Positions 51,727 to 64,000 of a DNA stretch of 64,000 bases are shown in pieces. The stretch's first letter is position 1, and each line of letters starts with the position of its first letter. Source of the DNA: Venturia oleaginea. Its lineage: Eukaryota; Ascomycota; Dothideomycetes; Venturiales; Venturiaceae. Location: NCBI GenBank assembly GCA_013176395.1, contig JABMLP010000018.1, positions 434,001 through 498,000 on the forward strand, written 5' to 3'. Under the pieces are notes generated by a model. The model was not told where the DNA came from and ran no database searches. It worked only from the letters and a program-made list of their open reading frames with translations. Position numbers and translations under genes: made by a program.

Positions 51727-53812
51727 ATGTCAAGCGTGATTACGTTTGCTGCAAACAACGATCTGTTCCGGAAGCGAAAGAGGGTCTATCGAGCCTGCGA
51801 AAGCTGCAAGAAGCGAAGAGTTGGTCTAAAAAAACCGAAATGTAAACTTCACTGCTGACCAACGCCACACAGAAGAGATGTACACACACATTTGATGGTG
51901 AGGAAATTCCTTCTTTCCATGAAGATGGACCCAGTGCAAAGAGACAAGGTATACAAGATAAGCCTGCGAATGGCAATGGCAAAGGACCACAGCATGATCT
52001 TACTTCAGTCCCATCCCGAGTTGTGGAAGACAACACGTCATCAGAGGTTGCGAATCAGACGCGTACTCGATACTCACGAAGTCCTTCGGCCAGTCCTTCA
52101 AGATTTGTCGGCAATTTGCATCCTGAAGCAATACTCGAGCAATCGTGTGGATCGAATCAGAATGAGTGTGGCTACTGGATGAATCGATCAAGCGAAAATA
52201 AACAAAGTCGCCATCGCGGACTGCAAACCGATGAGGAGCGGGCTCTTGAGCGATATTTTTTCACAATCGATATATCAGTCTTACCTCCAAAAGAACATCT
52301 GGATGCTCTGTTGCAGATATACTTTTCTTCTGTACATCCAGTACTGCCAATAGTTGACTCGGAAAGACCTGGGCGGAGAAGAAACGGAACCCTACTCTCG
52401 CCAATGATATTGCAAGTAATTTGTATCATTGCGTCAAGGCACGACAGAGCTCGTCCTCATCTCATCATCTATGGCAGTGAGAGAATTGAACCCCGAGACT
52501 TCGCCCAGAAGCTTTATAGATCTGTGGTAGCAGCGTTGAATGCCAACCTTGAGACCGATCGGATCGTTCTCATTCAAGCTCTCGCACTGCTATCTTTGCA
52601 TGTTGAGGGCACAGATGGTGCCGAGAAGGCTTCCATGCACCTGTCGCAGGCAATTCACCATGCGCATACACTGGGTATGCAATTTGGTAAAGCTCGTGGG
52701 GATGACAGGGCAGAGTATTTCCATTCTTTGTTTTGGTGTCTGTGGAGTCTGGATAAACTGAACGCAACGATGCTTGCACGGCCTCTACTGATGCATGACC
52801 GAGACAATCATTTGGAAAGCCCATTATCTAACCCAGAACTCAAATATACCCCTTTCGGTATTTGGCTGCAGATTGCTGCACTGCTCGATCGCATTACAGG
52901 GATTTACAGACCAACGGTAGACCCGTCTACTACAGGCTGGGAAGAGGGATTTCCTGGCTTCGAAGAAGTGATTGGAGACAGTGGAGAGACTATAGAACCG
53001 CCCATACTAGGTAAGTTTGCCAAGTTGCGAGTGTCAATCAGGCGCTGTCAAACATTAGGCTGATCCCTACAGCTGTCTTGGAGCTCTTATACAACTGTGC
53101 TGCTATGTGCTCGCACAAGGCTAGACCTATTACCGAGCCAATTCCATCCTCAGCATCCTACGTACGAAAAGGACTCTCCACTGTCCGGGTTATACAAATT
53201 CTTGCCGAAGAGTCCCCTAACAATCTGCCTCCCTTACCCGTGCTTCCCTGGGCACTCTCGCTTGCTGTTGCAAACGCCTATCGTCAGCTCCGTCAATCGA
53301 GAGTACCTACACACAGGAGTAGAGCGAAACTGGAGCTACAGAAGTGCTGCGAGCTACTCGAGAGATTGAGGACAACCTGGTGGTCCGCCGGACGGATGGC
53401 AGATCTGGGAAGGGCAGCACTGAAGAAAGCGTCTAAGGCGTCAGCCTCAATGTCTGCACCGAGTGTGCCACAAGAGAAACACACGATTCCGGCTGCTGCC
53501 ATGAGCCTGGTTACGAGTTCTCTCAATAACCCGACCAGCATTGCAAATCCCGAACAAACACAGCCCTTTGCAATCCGAGAGAATGGTACGGCACAAATGT
53601 CGAAACGATTTTCTGAATCGACAGTCTCTACTCCCTCCGCGCTGTCTCCCGCTCTTGGTTTTGAGGCGACGGTATCACCAGACTGGTTAAATTTTGATAC
53701 TGCATTCGAAAACTTCGATGCAGTTCTCGGGAGCTCTGGCGCAGATCTGTCGATGGAGCTGTTGAAACCTTTCAATTTTGAGGACATCGGGTCGCAAGAT
53801 CTTGTTGGTTGA
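51727..53812 (+). CDS. Zn2Cys6-type fungal transcription factor, three exons
   Basis: Exons are 51727-51819, 51873-53010 and 53073-53812 (introns 53 and 62 nt, donors GTTGGT and GTAAGT). The product is 656 residues. The N-terminus has KRKRVYRACESCKKRR joined across intron 1 to KRCTHTF. A middle fungal_trans domain runs from about 140 (EERALERYFFTIDISVLPPK, then FSSVHPVLPIVD) through HHAHTLGMQFGK and FWCLWSLDKLNATMLARPLL. The C-terminus is Ser/Thr-rich and acidic, suited to activation. The zinc cluster shows only the first three cysteines (C-x2-C-x6-C); see findings. The gene lies head to head with TMA7, with a transposon in the shared promoter. Targets unknown. Confidence 0.87.
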
Positions 53813-54072
53813 AGTGCCCCATCGTTCTTGCCGAGGGTCAAACCCACATCGCAACATGGAGTTGAAGCTCTGTGCTATCTGAGAACGCAACATATCTGTT
53901 ACACCAGCGGTCACAACATCACATTGTTAAGCAATGATGAGCGTCACATACTTATGCAACACTTCCGGGTTGAAGCGGTATGCTTTAAAGGCAAAGCCCC
54001 TTCCGCTGTCTTTTCTATCCGTAGCCACCACAATCATATGTACCATTGTTCATTGGATAATCCGCCAACAAT

Positions 54073-55519
54073 ATGAGAGCACTCAAAAATACCAATGCAG
54101 TCTCTGACCCGGTCGACGACCGTGGATACCTCGACAGATCGTTTACACCAAACCCGTCGCAACCCGAGTCTACTCCGCGGCCCTTGATAACATGCTCTCG
54201 CCGCATATATCGTGGAGATGACGCAGATAATGCTCAACTGTTCGATATTGTTGAAGAAGAAGAAGTCATTGACGACAAATCGGGTGACTATCGTTTCGAG
54301 TTGGAGCATTGTGCTCAATGTTATGCGCCTGGCGATTTCTTTTGCGGAAGATGCTGTGACTCTTCATCATCTGCAAGGCTGTCGGGCATGAGGTCTTCGT
54401 ATTGTAGCACGTCTTGTCAATTATTGCACCTGGAGAGACACCAGCCCGCATGCAACATACTTGCAAAGCGCAAAGCTTTGATGAAGGTTGCAAAGCTCCT
54501 CTGTTCCATCTGGCGAAAAGTACGTGCTAAAGCGTACCCATTCAACATCACGCAGATTATCAAAAAAGACGGGACGCTCGCAGTTCACCAGGGGGATGAA
54601 CGTTGGAACATGAACGGCCGAATTTTCTGCGATGCTCCCAACCTGACGCCTTTGGAGCCACCTGAACTTCGAGAACAAATTCTGTTGATGGGAAGTTCCA
54701 GGGCGTCCGTTGCTCTTTTGCATATAATTGCCAAAGAGCTTTTACTTGGTACGTCATATTCGTGTTGAGAAGAACTATCCGACGTTTTCTAACGAACCAA
54801 TGTTAGAGCTCAGTTGCGAATACGTTAAGGAGATTACTGTTCCTGTAGAGGACCCGATAGTGCACTATGATTCAGACGGAGTTGAGAGGGATTGGACAGA
54901 GCCCATTGCGCATGTGGTGTTCGAGATCGGATTGCAGGATGCTGAATCGTGGATCCTCGATCTGACAGCGGCAGCCATAGGACATGACTACTTGATCTAT
55001 CCATGGCGTGAATGGACCGGTATGACCCAACAAGGCTACGATGAACATCCATTGGGCCATCAAGCCGCTCAACTTGATTACGTCAGAAGCGACATGAATC
55101 TCGCCTTCATATACACCCATGTCCATTACCTATCTCTCAAAATGATTCCGGGACGCTTCAAAAACAAACTGGAAGAGTCTGGTGTGTTTTTGAGAGACCT
55201 GCACAAAGCCACAGACGACGATTACGGCCACCTTCATGCAAACATTCTACGACACCTAGATCTGGCGATCGAAGACTGGGCGGAGTTCATGGCACTGCCG
55301 CAGACCATGGATGATCTCGGCTCCATCTTCAAGAAACTGGCCATCTCGACTATGGGCGAACAGGCAGTAAGGGACGATTTGAGGAAAATCAAGGATTGTG
55401 GGAAGGAGAATAGGGTTGGTGTTGAGCACGAAATCTTGCGCGTCTTTCGGGACAGGAAAATTCTTTCAGAGGAGGACAAGCTGATCCATGATGTTATGCG
55501 TGATATATTTTTTGCATAG
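54073..55519 (+). CDS. MYND-type zinc finger protein, two exons
   Basis: Exons are 54073-54748 and 54807-55519. The intron is 58 nt (donor GTACGT, branch CTAAC, acceptor TTAG), giving 462 residues. A Cys/His cluster at about 80-130 (CAQCYAPGDFFCGRCCD, then YCSTSCQLLHLERHQPAC) is a MYND-like finger of the fungal kind. The remaining 330 residues are helical and mixed, with EPIAHVVFEIGLQDAESWIL and WREWTGMTQQGYDEHPLGHQ. No SET domain is visible. Such proteins are common in Pezizomycotina and uncharacterised. Confidence 0.82.
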
Positions 55520-56926
55520 AGGAGATGCAAGTGATAGGGGACAGACTGTGTTGGGTGTCGGCAGAGAAACCTCATTTTTCGGCTGAGACCGTGGTCTGAT
55601 AGCGAGATGCAGGAATTTTGTGCACCTAATCTCATCTTTTCAATCATTGGTCGAGACGAAAGCTCTCTTGGCGTTGTTACAAGTGAGCGAGTATAATGTC
55701 TTGGAGCCGAACGAAGGAGGATGAACATGTTTTTTAGAACAAGTTGCTTCTCCTCGAGGTGATTGGACTACCCCTGTTTCCATGAACGAGACTTTGGGCT
55801 CGATCTTCCGTCGATACTTATGTCGAGCTGGGTAGAAACCAGGTACTATCAACTATCATGTTATAGTCAGGCTTCAAAACAAGGCGGGCATTTGGAGGAT
55901 TGATAAATCTTGTTATCCTACGCCGAGGAGTCGAGTGCAGACAATGGCTGCTTATGCCAATACGGCTCTCCGAGTTCCGATTATGTTACGAGAGCTTGAG
56001 CCTCCAATGGAAAATAAGCATACTATGGATCTAAGACCACAGCTACAATTTTCCTATTCCCAACCTTGAATCCATTTAAGGCTGAGGGGTTTCCCAAATG
56101 GGTAAGCTTGCCAAGTTGAGATATTGCTTTTTCCCCTGTCATCGTGTTTCAGCACAGCGCGTCAACTTTCACCATTGGCGATTCGGTCAAACAACGCAAA
56201 GACCCAGACAGTTGACATCCAATCTTTGTTCCTCTCCTGTTCCAGATGTGTGGGGAGCAGCTAACCTGAGAAACTCGGCAGGCGCCTACGACTTTCTCTT
56301 CGCTGATGGTCAGTCTGATGGACCTCTTCGGATGAAGCATGCGGGACGCACATCAAGATGTGCTGGGCCTTGGCCAGATGATCTTCTGGATCAGAGAGAG
56401 GCTCCTATCGTCCTCATGCTTGTCTTGGCCATACAGTGAAGCAGGGGAACAGACGGCCTCGGAATCACGACTTCAGGCATTACGCCATAGGAAAAGTTTT
56501 CTAGCATTGACTTGAACGCCATCATAATGAAAGAGGAATATGACCTTGTATATGCGAGCAACAAAGGGCAGATCGTGGTCCTCATTCCGCCTTACAGCGG
56601 GAACTTGATGGTGCCTGTCACAGAGCGAGTATCAAAACCAGAAACGTAGAAACATGTCAATCGACTCCCTCTTCTCGACACATCTTGGCTTGTTTGGAGG
56701 GTCTTTCTAAATCATCAGCAAATCTCCACGCTCGACAACTACCTATATATCTGCTATAACCGCCTCAATGATAATACCATCCTCAACAACACCATCGCCT
56801 GCTTGGAGTTAGTCACTCTCCTTCTAATCGCTCTCTTTCTTTTCACATTCCTTCTCTTCCATTTTACTGCTGGACAGTCTTTACTATTACACTTTGATCA
56901 GGATCAATTTAACACTTTTATTAACC
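55520..56926. other. intergenic
   Basis: An ATG frame at 56098-56439 is open but without domain or composition support. The last 200 bp are TC-rich and form the likely promoter and leader of the secreted-protein gene at 56927. Confidence 0.4.
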
Positions 56927-58312
56927 ATGAAGTACTCAACCGTCATTCTCTTCCCAACCCTGGCTGTCGCTTTGCTCCAGGGTGGAAAGAAAGCTAGAGG
57001 GGGTCGAGGCGGAGCCGCCGCAAGCGCTAGCATTGCTGCCGCGCCCAGTGCCCCAGCTCAGGCTCAGACTGGTACAAACGCTGGAAATACCGGCAATACC
57101 GACAATACCGCAAATGGTGCCACAGGTGGCAATGCTGCCAGTGCGGGATCAAGTAACAATGCTGGTGGTGGTTAGTCATCCCTCGCGACATGAGCATCGT
57201 TGCTTAAAGCTGACAACATTTTCAAGCCAACAACGCAGGTGCCGCTGGTACTATTGCTGCCAATGGCCTTCTCCAGCTCCCAAACCCAGGCCCAAACTTG
57301 CCAGTGCCCACCAGCTTCACTCCAGTATCACAGCCTGTTCCCGGCGCGTCGACGGCTGCAAAGGTCACCAGCAAGCAAGCCATAGCTGCTCTTCAAGCCG
57401 CAGCCGACAACTGGTCTTTCGACACGGGCATGGTGTCCAACAACCAGAACACTGGTAAGGCCTTGGCTGGCAACGCTGCCAAGTTCCAGGCTCAAGCCAA
57501 CATCGCCTATAATGCCGAAGTTGATGAGCTTACCCACAAGGCTATCCTCGACCAAATCATCGGCAACGATCCTGATGTCTCTATTGCCAACCAGACTCTT
57601 ACTAATGGCTGCTTTCAATCTGGTGAGTCTACTCCTACTTGAGGTGTCAAGTCAAATGTATTCTAATTGCGATAGTTGTTGACAACCTTCAAATCATGGC
57701 CAACCAAGGCCCATCCCAGGCAAGCTTGATCGATGACATCAACATGGTTCGCTGCACCCAGATTCTACCTTCCATTGATACCTACCTCGCCGTCGCTGCT
57801 CGCGTTATCGGTAATGGTGCCACTCTTCGCACAGCCATTCGACCCGATGCTTGCGCTGCTATTGTCAAGGCTGCACCAGCCTCTGCATTCCCTGGTAACC
57901 TTAAGGCCGTCAACATTCGGGGAAACACCGATAAGGTCACCAATGGAAAGTCGTTCGCTGGTACTGGATCACCAACCGTTCAAGTTCCAGCCAACAATGC
58001 TGCTGCCGCTCCTGCTGGAGGTGCTGCTGCCGTTTCACCGTCAAATGGTAAGTCTTTGAAGCTTTCATAATCTCATCGATCCCTCCAAGATTTTGCATGC
58101 GTGGACCAGCTCGGACTAATGACAATCCAGGCGCAACGACCGGAACTGGTGGCAGGAAAGGTGCAGCAAATGGTGGAACGATAGCAGCTGGATCGACCAC
58201 AGGGACTGGCGCGACCACGGGTACTGGCACTACCACAAGTAAGGGCAAGCGCCCTGGAAAGGCTACCAGAGCTAGCAAGAAAGTCAGACGCGGCATGACT
58301 TTCGTCGCATAG
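56927..58312 (+). CDS. secreted Ala/Gly/Asn-rich protein, four exons
   Basis: Exons are 56927-57170, 57227-57622, 57676-58047 and 58131-58312; all junctions join in frame to 397 residues. A signal peptide (MKYSTVILFPTLAVALLQG) precedes a Gly/Ala/Asn/Thr low-complexity stretch. A folded domain spans about 115-310, with SKQAIAALQAAADNWSFDTG and, near the third exon, INMVRCTQILPSIDTYLAVA and one Cys on each side (GCFQS, PDACAA). The last 70 residues are Gly/Thr repeats with a basic end. The folded part resembles an uncharacterised fungal secreted domain. Introns of 53-83 nt. Probably wall-associated or extracellular. Confidence 0.78.
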
Positions 58313-59516
58313 GCAGTTCGTCATGGCTCTCGTCTGTGAGCGAGGTCCCGCACTCGTCTACTTCTCCTTTCATATCGCCCCCCCCTGCCTCTCTCAGTCT
58401 CTTGGGTGTTTCCCGCATAGCAGGTGATATATCTCTCTTACTGGCGGGACTGATACAAAATGGTGTTGTTGTCGAGATGAATTGGATGAGGTCTTGAAAG
58501 ACCGTAGCATATATACATATACATATAATTGAATCCTTGGATACCCCAAAAATCGAGATTGCGAAAGCAATTGCTCTCCAGTATTTTCCTCTTCTTCTGA
58601 TGGACTCTTTTTCATTGGGCGCCTCTCTTTTTTTCCAAAAAAAAAAGACGTGGTTTATGTTTCTTCGCTTGTTTATAACGTAAGCCTGAGCTTTAATTCC
58701 AAGGACTTGATTTGTTTAAAAAAATCTCATGCTCTGTTGGTGAATTTCGGTTCGTGTACGTCGCTGATCACCAGGGGGTTGTTTTTGTTTTTGTTTTGTT
58801 TCTTCTTACATAAACACGCGTTGGAGGAAATTTCCACACCAACTTGACTCACCTCCTGATATAATGCAGAATCTCGTCCTCATCAGTGTAGTGTAACAAC
58901 CACCCGAAAAACTACGCAGGAAATTTGTACAGGAGGATTCCCGCTGAGTTGATGGTTATGACGGTATTCCATATCAAACTTATCGGTACGGTACGTACCA
59001 TTTGGATCGTCTACTTTCTCTTACTACATACACCGTCCTCATATCCAGACGCCTCGTTGATTTTCGCTACACCGGAATGATAGAAGCAACAATGCAAGAA
59101 AGTTCATATTTGTCGTACATGACTTCCATCTATCGTAGTTAGCAGTCATTACGAGTACATAATATTACCAAGTGCAGAGGTGAATTGAAAACTTGAAAAA
59201 AGTTTTCCTTCCAATGAAGCCATGATTGCTTGGCAAAATATCGCTGTGAGGGATAACTGGTAGGAACGTCAGGGTGTTCTTTCCTCATCTGTTCGCAGAC
59301 ACGTTGGTAGGATCGACAAAGGTCGTAACACGGTCACTTTGCAATGGTCACTTTGTAGAGACTTTGCGACGAGGGCCATATAGAGTAAACGAGATGGTTG
59401 ATCTTGGGTTTAATAATGTTTCGCGTCATCTTTGTGCGCAATCAACAATTATAATCGTTCAAAGACTTGTCCCATCACACTCACGCCCGAAATCAAACCC
59501 GGATACTTTGCACCAG
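58313..59516. other. intergenic between convergent genes
   Basis: No gene seen. Contains T-rich and A-rich runs near 58630-58650 and 58785-58805. Confidence 0.45.
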
Positions 59517-60999
59517 TTAAAAATACAGCAGCCTCCCACTTCTTCTGATCAGGCGTTCACGCAAGACTCTGTCTCTCTTGCGGTATTGATTTTGGACATC
59601 TCTTTCCCTGTCATCGAATCTTCTGGTCAGCTCATCCTCCTCGTCCTCGTCCTCGTCTTCTCCAGCCGCGTCGTCGGACGAGCTTGAAGCATTGGAATCT
59701 GGCAAAGCCTGGTCGTCTGGGGAAGCCACAGGAGTCGCAGCGTCCGCTCCTTGAGGTGGCGCAACATCAGGTGCCGGCGGTGAAGGCTGTCCATCTGCTG
59801 GATCTGGAGGTGTCGGCGGAGTTTGAGCATTTGCAGCGTCGGATCCTGCTGGCTGGGGTGGCCCATTCGCGGCATCAGTGCCAATACCGTTGTTAGGCGG
59901 CCCGGTTGGCTCAGGTAGAGGTCCTCCGTTGGCAGCATCCGGAACTGGCTGTTGAGAAGAGGCAGCGTTGCTAGCAGATACTGTCCCTTGATCACCGGGC
60001 AGAAGATCAGTCTGTGTTGCAGAGCTGGCCTGAGCCCCTTGGATGGCTCCGGCCTGTACTTCGACGCCCTGTGAATTGTCGAATGTTGTTCGTCCACTGT
60101 TCGCAGCTGCTGTTGCTCCCGCTGCTGAGCTAGACGTTGAGCTTGATGAGCTGTCGGTGCGATTGGCATTCGCGTTTGCATTCATGGTAGCCGCAGCTTC
60201 ATCAGAGGAGGTGCTTGAAGAGCTTGTATCAGCACTTGCACTAGCTTGAGCTCCTTGCGCTGCTGGACTGGTTTGCGAAGCTGCAGTATCCGCGCTTGTC
60301 TGGGAAGATGATGTATCCGCGCTTGTCTGTGAAGATGCAGCATTTGCGCCTGTTTTCGATGCCGCTGCGTCAGCACTTGTTTTCGTCGCATCAGCTCCAG
60401 CACTAGACTGAGTTGCTTGAGCGGCGGCTCCAACAGCCTATGGGAGTTAGCAGACCTTCTATATCAAAAGTTATTGGATCACATACACTCGCTGTCGCAG
60501 TTGCCGTCGCAGTGACCGTCTCCACGTTGGCAGCCTAGATACGTCCCATTAGCGAGTCAGAAATCAAAGAGTAAGTTGAACATTGATTTACAGCGGGAAT
60601 TGTAGTAGTGGTGGTAACAGTAACTTTTGATGCTTGTCTTCTCAAGGGGGGTACAGCGTGAGCATCTTGGGCCCTTTTGTTATGTATGGCCACATCATCA
60701 ACCTCTCGCTTTTTTCGTCGTTGCTGAAGTGGAGCGTCGAATTGATTCGACTGTCTAACAGCCGCTATACGTTCATCGCTCGCTTGACCTCTCGCTTGCA
60801 AGGGTCGAAATATAGATGGATCCATTCCAGCAGTTCCAGCTTCTGCTTTGACAATAGCTAAGAAGCTTCATGTTAGTCTCGCTTCTTCGTGACTACCAAG
60901 TTGCAAATAATACTTACGTCCATTTTTACCAAGGTAAAGGGGTGAAGCTGTTACCGCTGTCGCGGACAGATATGCCGCGAAGCAAAGGAAAGCCCTCAT
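59517..60999 (-). CDS. large low-complexity secreted protein, four exons
   Basis: Exons are 60999-60918, 60857-60592, 60534-60487 and 60437-59517; introns 57, 60 and 49 nt. The frames join to 438 residues. The signal peptide is MRAFLCFAAYLSATAVTA. A basic segment (QQRRKKREVDD) could be a Kex2-type processing site. Then come TVTTTTTIPA, tandem degenerate repeats of an ASQTSADT unit and Ala/Pro/Asp-rich sequence, an acidic run (GEDEDEDEEDE) and a strongly basic C-terminus (RDRVLRERLIRRSGR). There is no folded domain. It is probably a disordered wall or surface protein. It converges on the gene at 56927, which has similar composition but no clear homology. Confidence 0.72.
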
Positions 61000-61644
61000 G
61001 GCTAGATTAGTTCGAAGGTCACCGGTATTATAAAATGCTAAAATGAGAGGTCCATACGAGCGCAGCTCGTGTTCTCAACTTCAAAGGGCGTGATGACAAG
61101 GATAATGTGTGAATAACAAAAGGAACCAAGAAAATTGAGGACGGGGCATAAGATGAGCGTATACCAAGTTGAGACACTTCTTTTGCGGCCTTTGGAACAT
61201 ATCTTGGCAAGCTCGACGGTTTCTTCACACTTTCATGGGCCGAACGGTTGCCTGGTTGGGTTGTGGCTCTATGCGGGCAGAAGAGCCGCGAAGAGCATTG
61301 CCTTCATGTTCGATGTTTTGATGTGCGTGCGACAGATCAAAAGGCCAATTAAATCGAGGAAGAGCATCACCAAAGAATAATCCAGACGTTTATTCGACAA
61401 AATGGAAATGTTCCATTGAACAGATAGGCTGGATAGGCTGGATAGGCTGTTGATACTGTCAGTAAACGCTCCGAAACAGGGATTGTGACAAGGATTGTGA
61501 CCATGCTTGTCGCAGAGTATGGAGGTGTCGAGGCCGCAGATTTCTTCTTTGCTAAGCATGCAATTTTGCATAAATCTAGAAGTAGCGATGTGGTCGGAGT
61601 GCTAGGAGCCGAAAACGCTCTTAAGACCAATCAGGTTTCAAGAG
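61000..61644. other. intergenic with a short tandem repeat
   Basis: A GATAGGCTG unit repeats three times at about 61421-61449. Minus-strand frames here (61269-61630) are open in part and could include a second exon of the neighbouring 61645 gene, but I found no convincing splice pair. Confidence 0.4.
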
Positions 61645-61986
61645 TTAGGCCAGCAGTCGTTGGGTATAGAACTTCTTCTGACGTAGCTTGAAGGAATCCC
61701 ACAGATTTTGTGGTTTGCTGATATCACTATAATCAGTCATCAATGCCATAGCAAAGTGCTTTGGTCGACGTGATACTCTTAGAGTTCTCAACGGCATCGA
61801 GTTTGCTGTGCTATTCGCGTGGACTCGACCCAGTGTCATTGGGTCTGGTAAACCAGTCGAGATCTCTTGGAGGTTGGAGCAGGATGCTGCAATGGCAAGA
61901 GACGGTCCCTCGTGATGATGTTGATGGGATTGAAGGTGAGAAAAGCTGAGAGTTGTGACGAGGAGGTTGGAGGTTAGAACTACCAT
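61645..61986 (-). CDS. putative small secreted protein
   Basis: An ATG frame of 113 residues begins MVVLTSNLLVTTLSFSHLQS, which could serve as a signal peptide. It continues with a His-rich patch and CSNLQEISTGLPDPMTLGRV to a basic end. One cysteine. No family recognised; a spliced longer form is possible. Confidence 0.35.
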   Translation of the reverse strand: MVVLTSNLLVTTLSFSHLQSHQHHHEGPSLAIAASCSNLQEISTGLPDPMTLGRVHANSTANSMPLRTLRVSRRPKHFAMALMTDYSDISKPQNLWDSFKLRQKKFYTQRLLA

Positions 61987-62262
61987 GACTCGCGCCGGCA
62001 GATCACATCATCGGATCGTGAAAGCACTCCATCACGAAGAACAACACCAACAAACTCCCAATGCATTCAGAAATACGACCGTCTTCTATTGAGTGGGATT
62101 TCATGAGCCATGGGCAGTCGTGCCCTCGTGAGTATAAGTCAATGCCGACCGTCATCGCGTTGAATCAAAGATTTTACGAATTTATCTAGACATCTAACCT
62201 CTCTTCTTACTCTCACTCTCACTGTCTAATCCCCATTCTCCCAGCATAAACCTCATATTACC

Positions 62263-62628
62263 ATGAGCTCTAACTCTTTCTACGCTTTCCCTTCCAACCT
62301 CGAATTCTTCGCCCCTGATCTCGAGATACTGAATTATTTATTTCATTAGTCATAGTCCTAAGAGTTTTAGACGTATCGGTTGTTGGCTGTCAAGATTTGA
62401 AGGACGCATAGTGAGGGTGGAGACGAGCAAGCAAATATCCACGCCAAAACAATGCTTGTCGGTGATTTGGTCAAGTTAAACACAGGAGGGCGAACGAGCG
62501 TGATACAGACGTGTCGGACGGAAGAGGACAGGGTGGAGGCTTTGGAGAAGCATTTCGATATTAGTTTGAGTGAGGAGGAGAGGGAGGGGATTAAAGGGAG
62601 AGTGACGGAGTTGGGTCGGTTGGCTTAG
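62263..62628 (+). CDS. short hypothetical gene or remnant
   Basis: An ATG at 62263 opens MSSNSFYAFPSNLEFFAPDL and stops after about 28 codons. A second frame, from ATG 62452, reads MLVGDLVKLNTGGRTSVIQT and ends ALEKHFDISLSEEEREGIKG, 58 residues to 62628. The latter tail (EALEKHF...LSEEE) is coding-like. The two may be exons of one gene, but I could not place the intron. Confidence 0.3.
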
Positions 62629-62886
62629 AATGATGCTTCACCGTGATGAAGGTGTCTGTGTGCTGTGAATAGTCCGTGCTTTGCAATGAGAATTTTCATA
62701 TCAGAATAGATTCCTAGTGCAGCAAAAGTTCAATCCAAAGGGCTGTCCGAGTCCTCTCCGCCTGTCCAACGCCAAAGCCATGCATGCAAGTCCGACTCCT
62801 TAAACCACGTAAACCCCTCGAAATACTCATAGCAGCGGTCAGAACAGAGTCGCGTCCCCCTTCTTGTCCGTTTATGCAACGTTGCC

Positions 62887-63766
<880 letters not shown>

Positions 63767-64000
63767 TGTGAGATTGGCGATATCGAGGTAGGATTGTGGG
63801 ACGGATTGGGGTGGTGCTGTCTTTGTCGCATTCGTGTCGCTGGCGGGAAGCGGTATCTCGAATCCAGAGTTCAGCCCCTGGACGTTACCCCTATTATCGG
63901 CGCTCCATAGAGTTTTGGCGCCTGCATTTGATCCGCTTCCTGCGAATTGCACCTTTCCTGCGTGATCTTCTTGTCCGTTGTTGAGGATGTTGCTGGGGAG
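63767..64000 (-). other. open frame upstream of DPM1, reaching the window edge
   Basis: In frame with the DPM1 start, 78 codons to the window end have no stop and read as Gly/Ser/Asn/Pro-rich sequence (for example VQFAGSGSNAGAKTLWSADN). It may be an N-terminal extension, an upstream exon of a fused protein, or just an open 5' leader. The family normally begins at the MAKDKYS-like position. Confidence 0.4.

Noticed and set aside
53293..53847. Minus-strand frame of 184 codons
   Set aside because: Antisense shadow of the third exon of the Zn2Cys6 factor.
56098..56439. Plus-strand ATG frame of 113 codons
   Set aside because: No domain, no signal peptide, no codon or splice support.

Overview
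This window reads as nuclear DNA of a filamentous ascomycete (Pezizomycotina). The evidence is short GT-AG introns of about 50-70 nt, a HAC1/HacA bZIP gene with a 20-nt unconventional intron, fungal-only families (Zn2Cys6 factor, Clg1-type cyclin, Kre9/Knh1-like surface protein, class II peroxidase) and several fungal DNA transposons. A class below Pezizomycotina cannot be fixed from the sequence; Leotiomycetes would fit but is only a guess. There is no tRNA, rRNA or CRISPR array that I can support.

Layout. 0-15 kb is a conserved housekeeping block: a secreted Cys-rich protein, a MYND-finger protein, a Clg1-like cyclin, ribosomal protein RPL7 (four exons, with a box C/D snoRNA in intron 2), the divergent ESCRT-II gene SNF8/VPS22, a frameshifted 2EXR-type gene, a small acidic protein and HAC1. 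15-28 kb is gene-poor: decayed copies of a small F-box-like family surround a pogo/Fot-type transposon that has cut a membrane-protein gene, and one further unknown pseudogene follows. 28.5-29.7 kb holds a secreted class II peroxidase. 30-37.3 kb is a cluster of broken copies of one unnamed helical/coiled-coil family, invaded by a hAT transposon and by an AT-rich inverted-repeat element. 38-46 kb has a BTB protein, a 1.6-kb retroelement-like insertion with internal 353-bp tandem repeats, an HSL-type esterase and a Kre9/Knh1-like membrane protein with a MITE 7 bp after its stop codon. 46.9-64 kb has a dienelactone-hydrolase pseudogene, a 66-aa conserved protein, TMA7, an uninterrupted Tc1/mariner element in the TMA7/Zn2Cys6 promoter, a MYND-finger protein, two large low-complexity secreted proteins and the dolichol-phosphate mannosyltransferase gene DPM1 at the right edge.

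How the genes fit together. There is no biosynthetic cluster or operon. Several genes serve the secretory route (HAC1 for the unfolded protein response, DPM1 for glycosylation donor synthesis, SNF8 for endosomal sorting, and the secreted products), but this looks like coincidence of position. The most informative non-protein signals are the snoRNA in RPL7, the HAC1 splice element, and four or five mobile elements whose terminal repeats and target duplications can be read directly. Exon coordinates given below were derived by hand from splice-site and reading-frame consistency.
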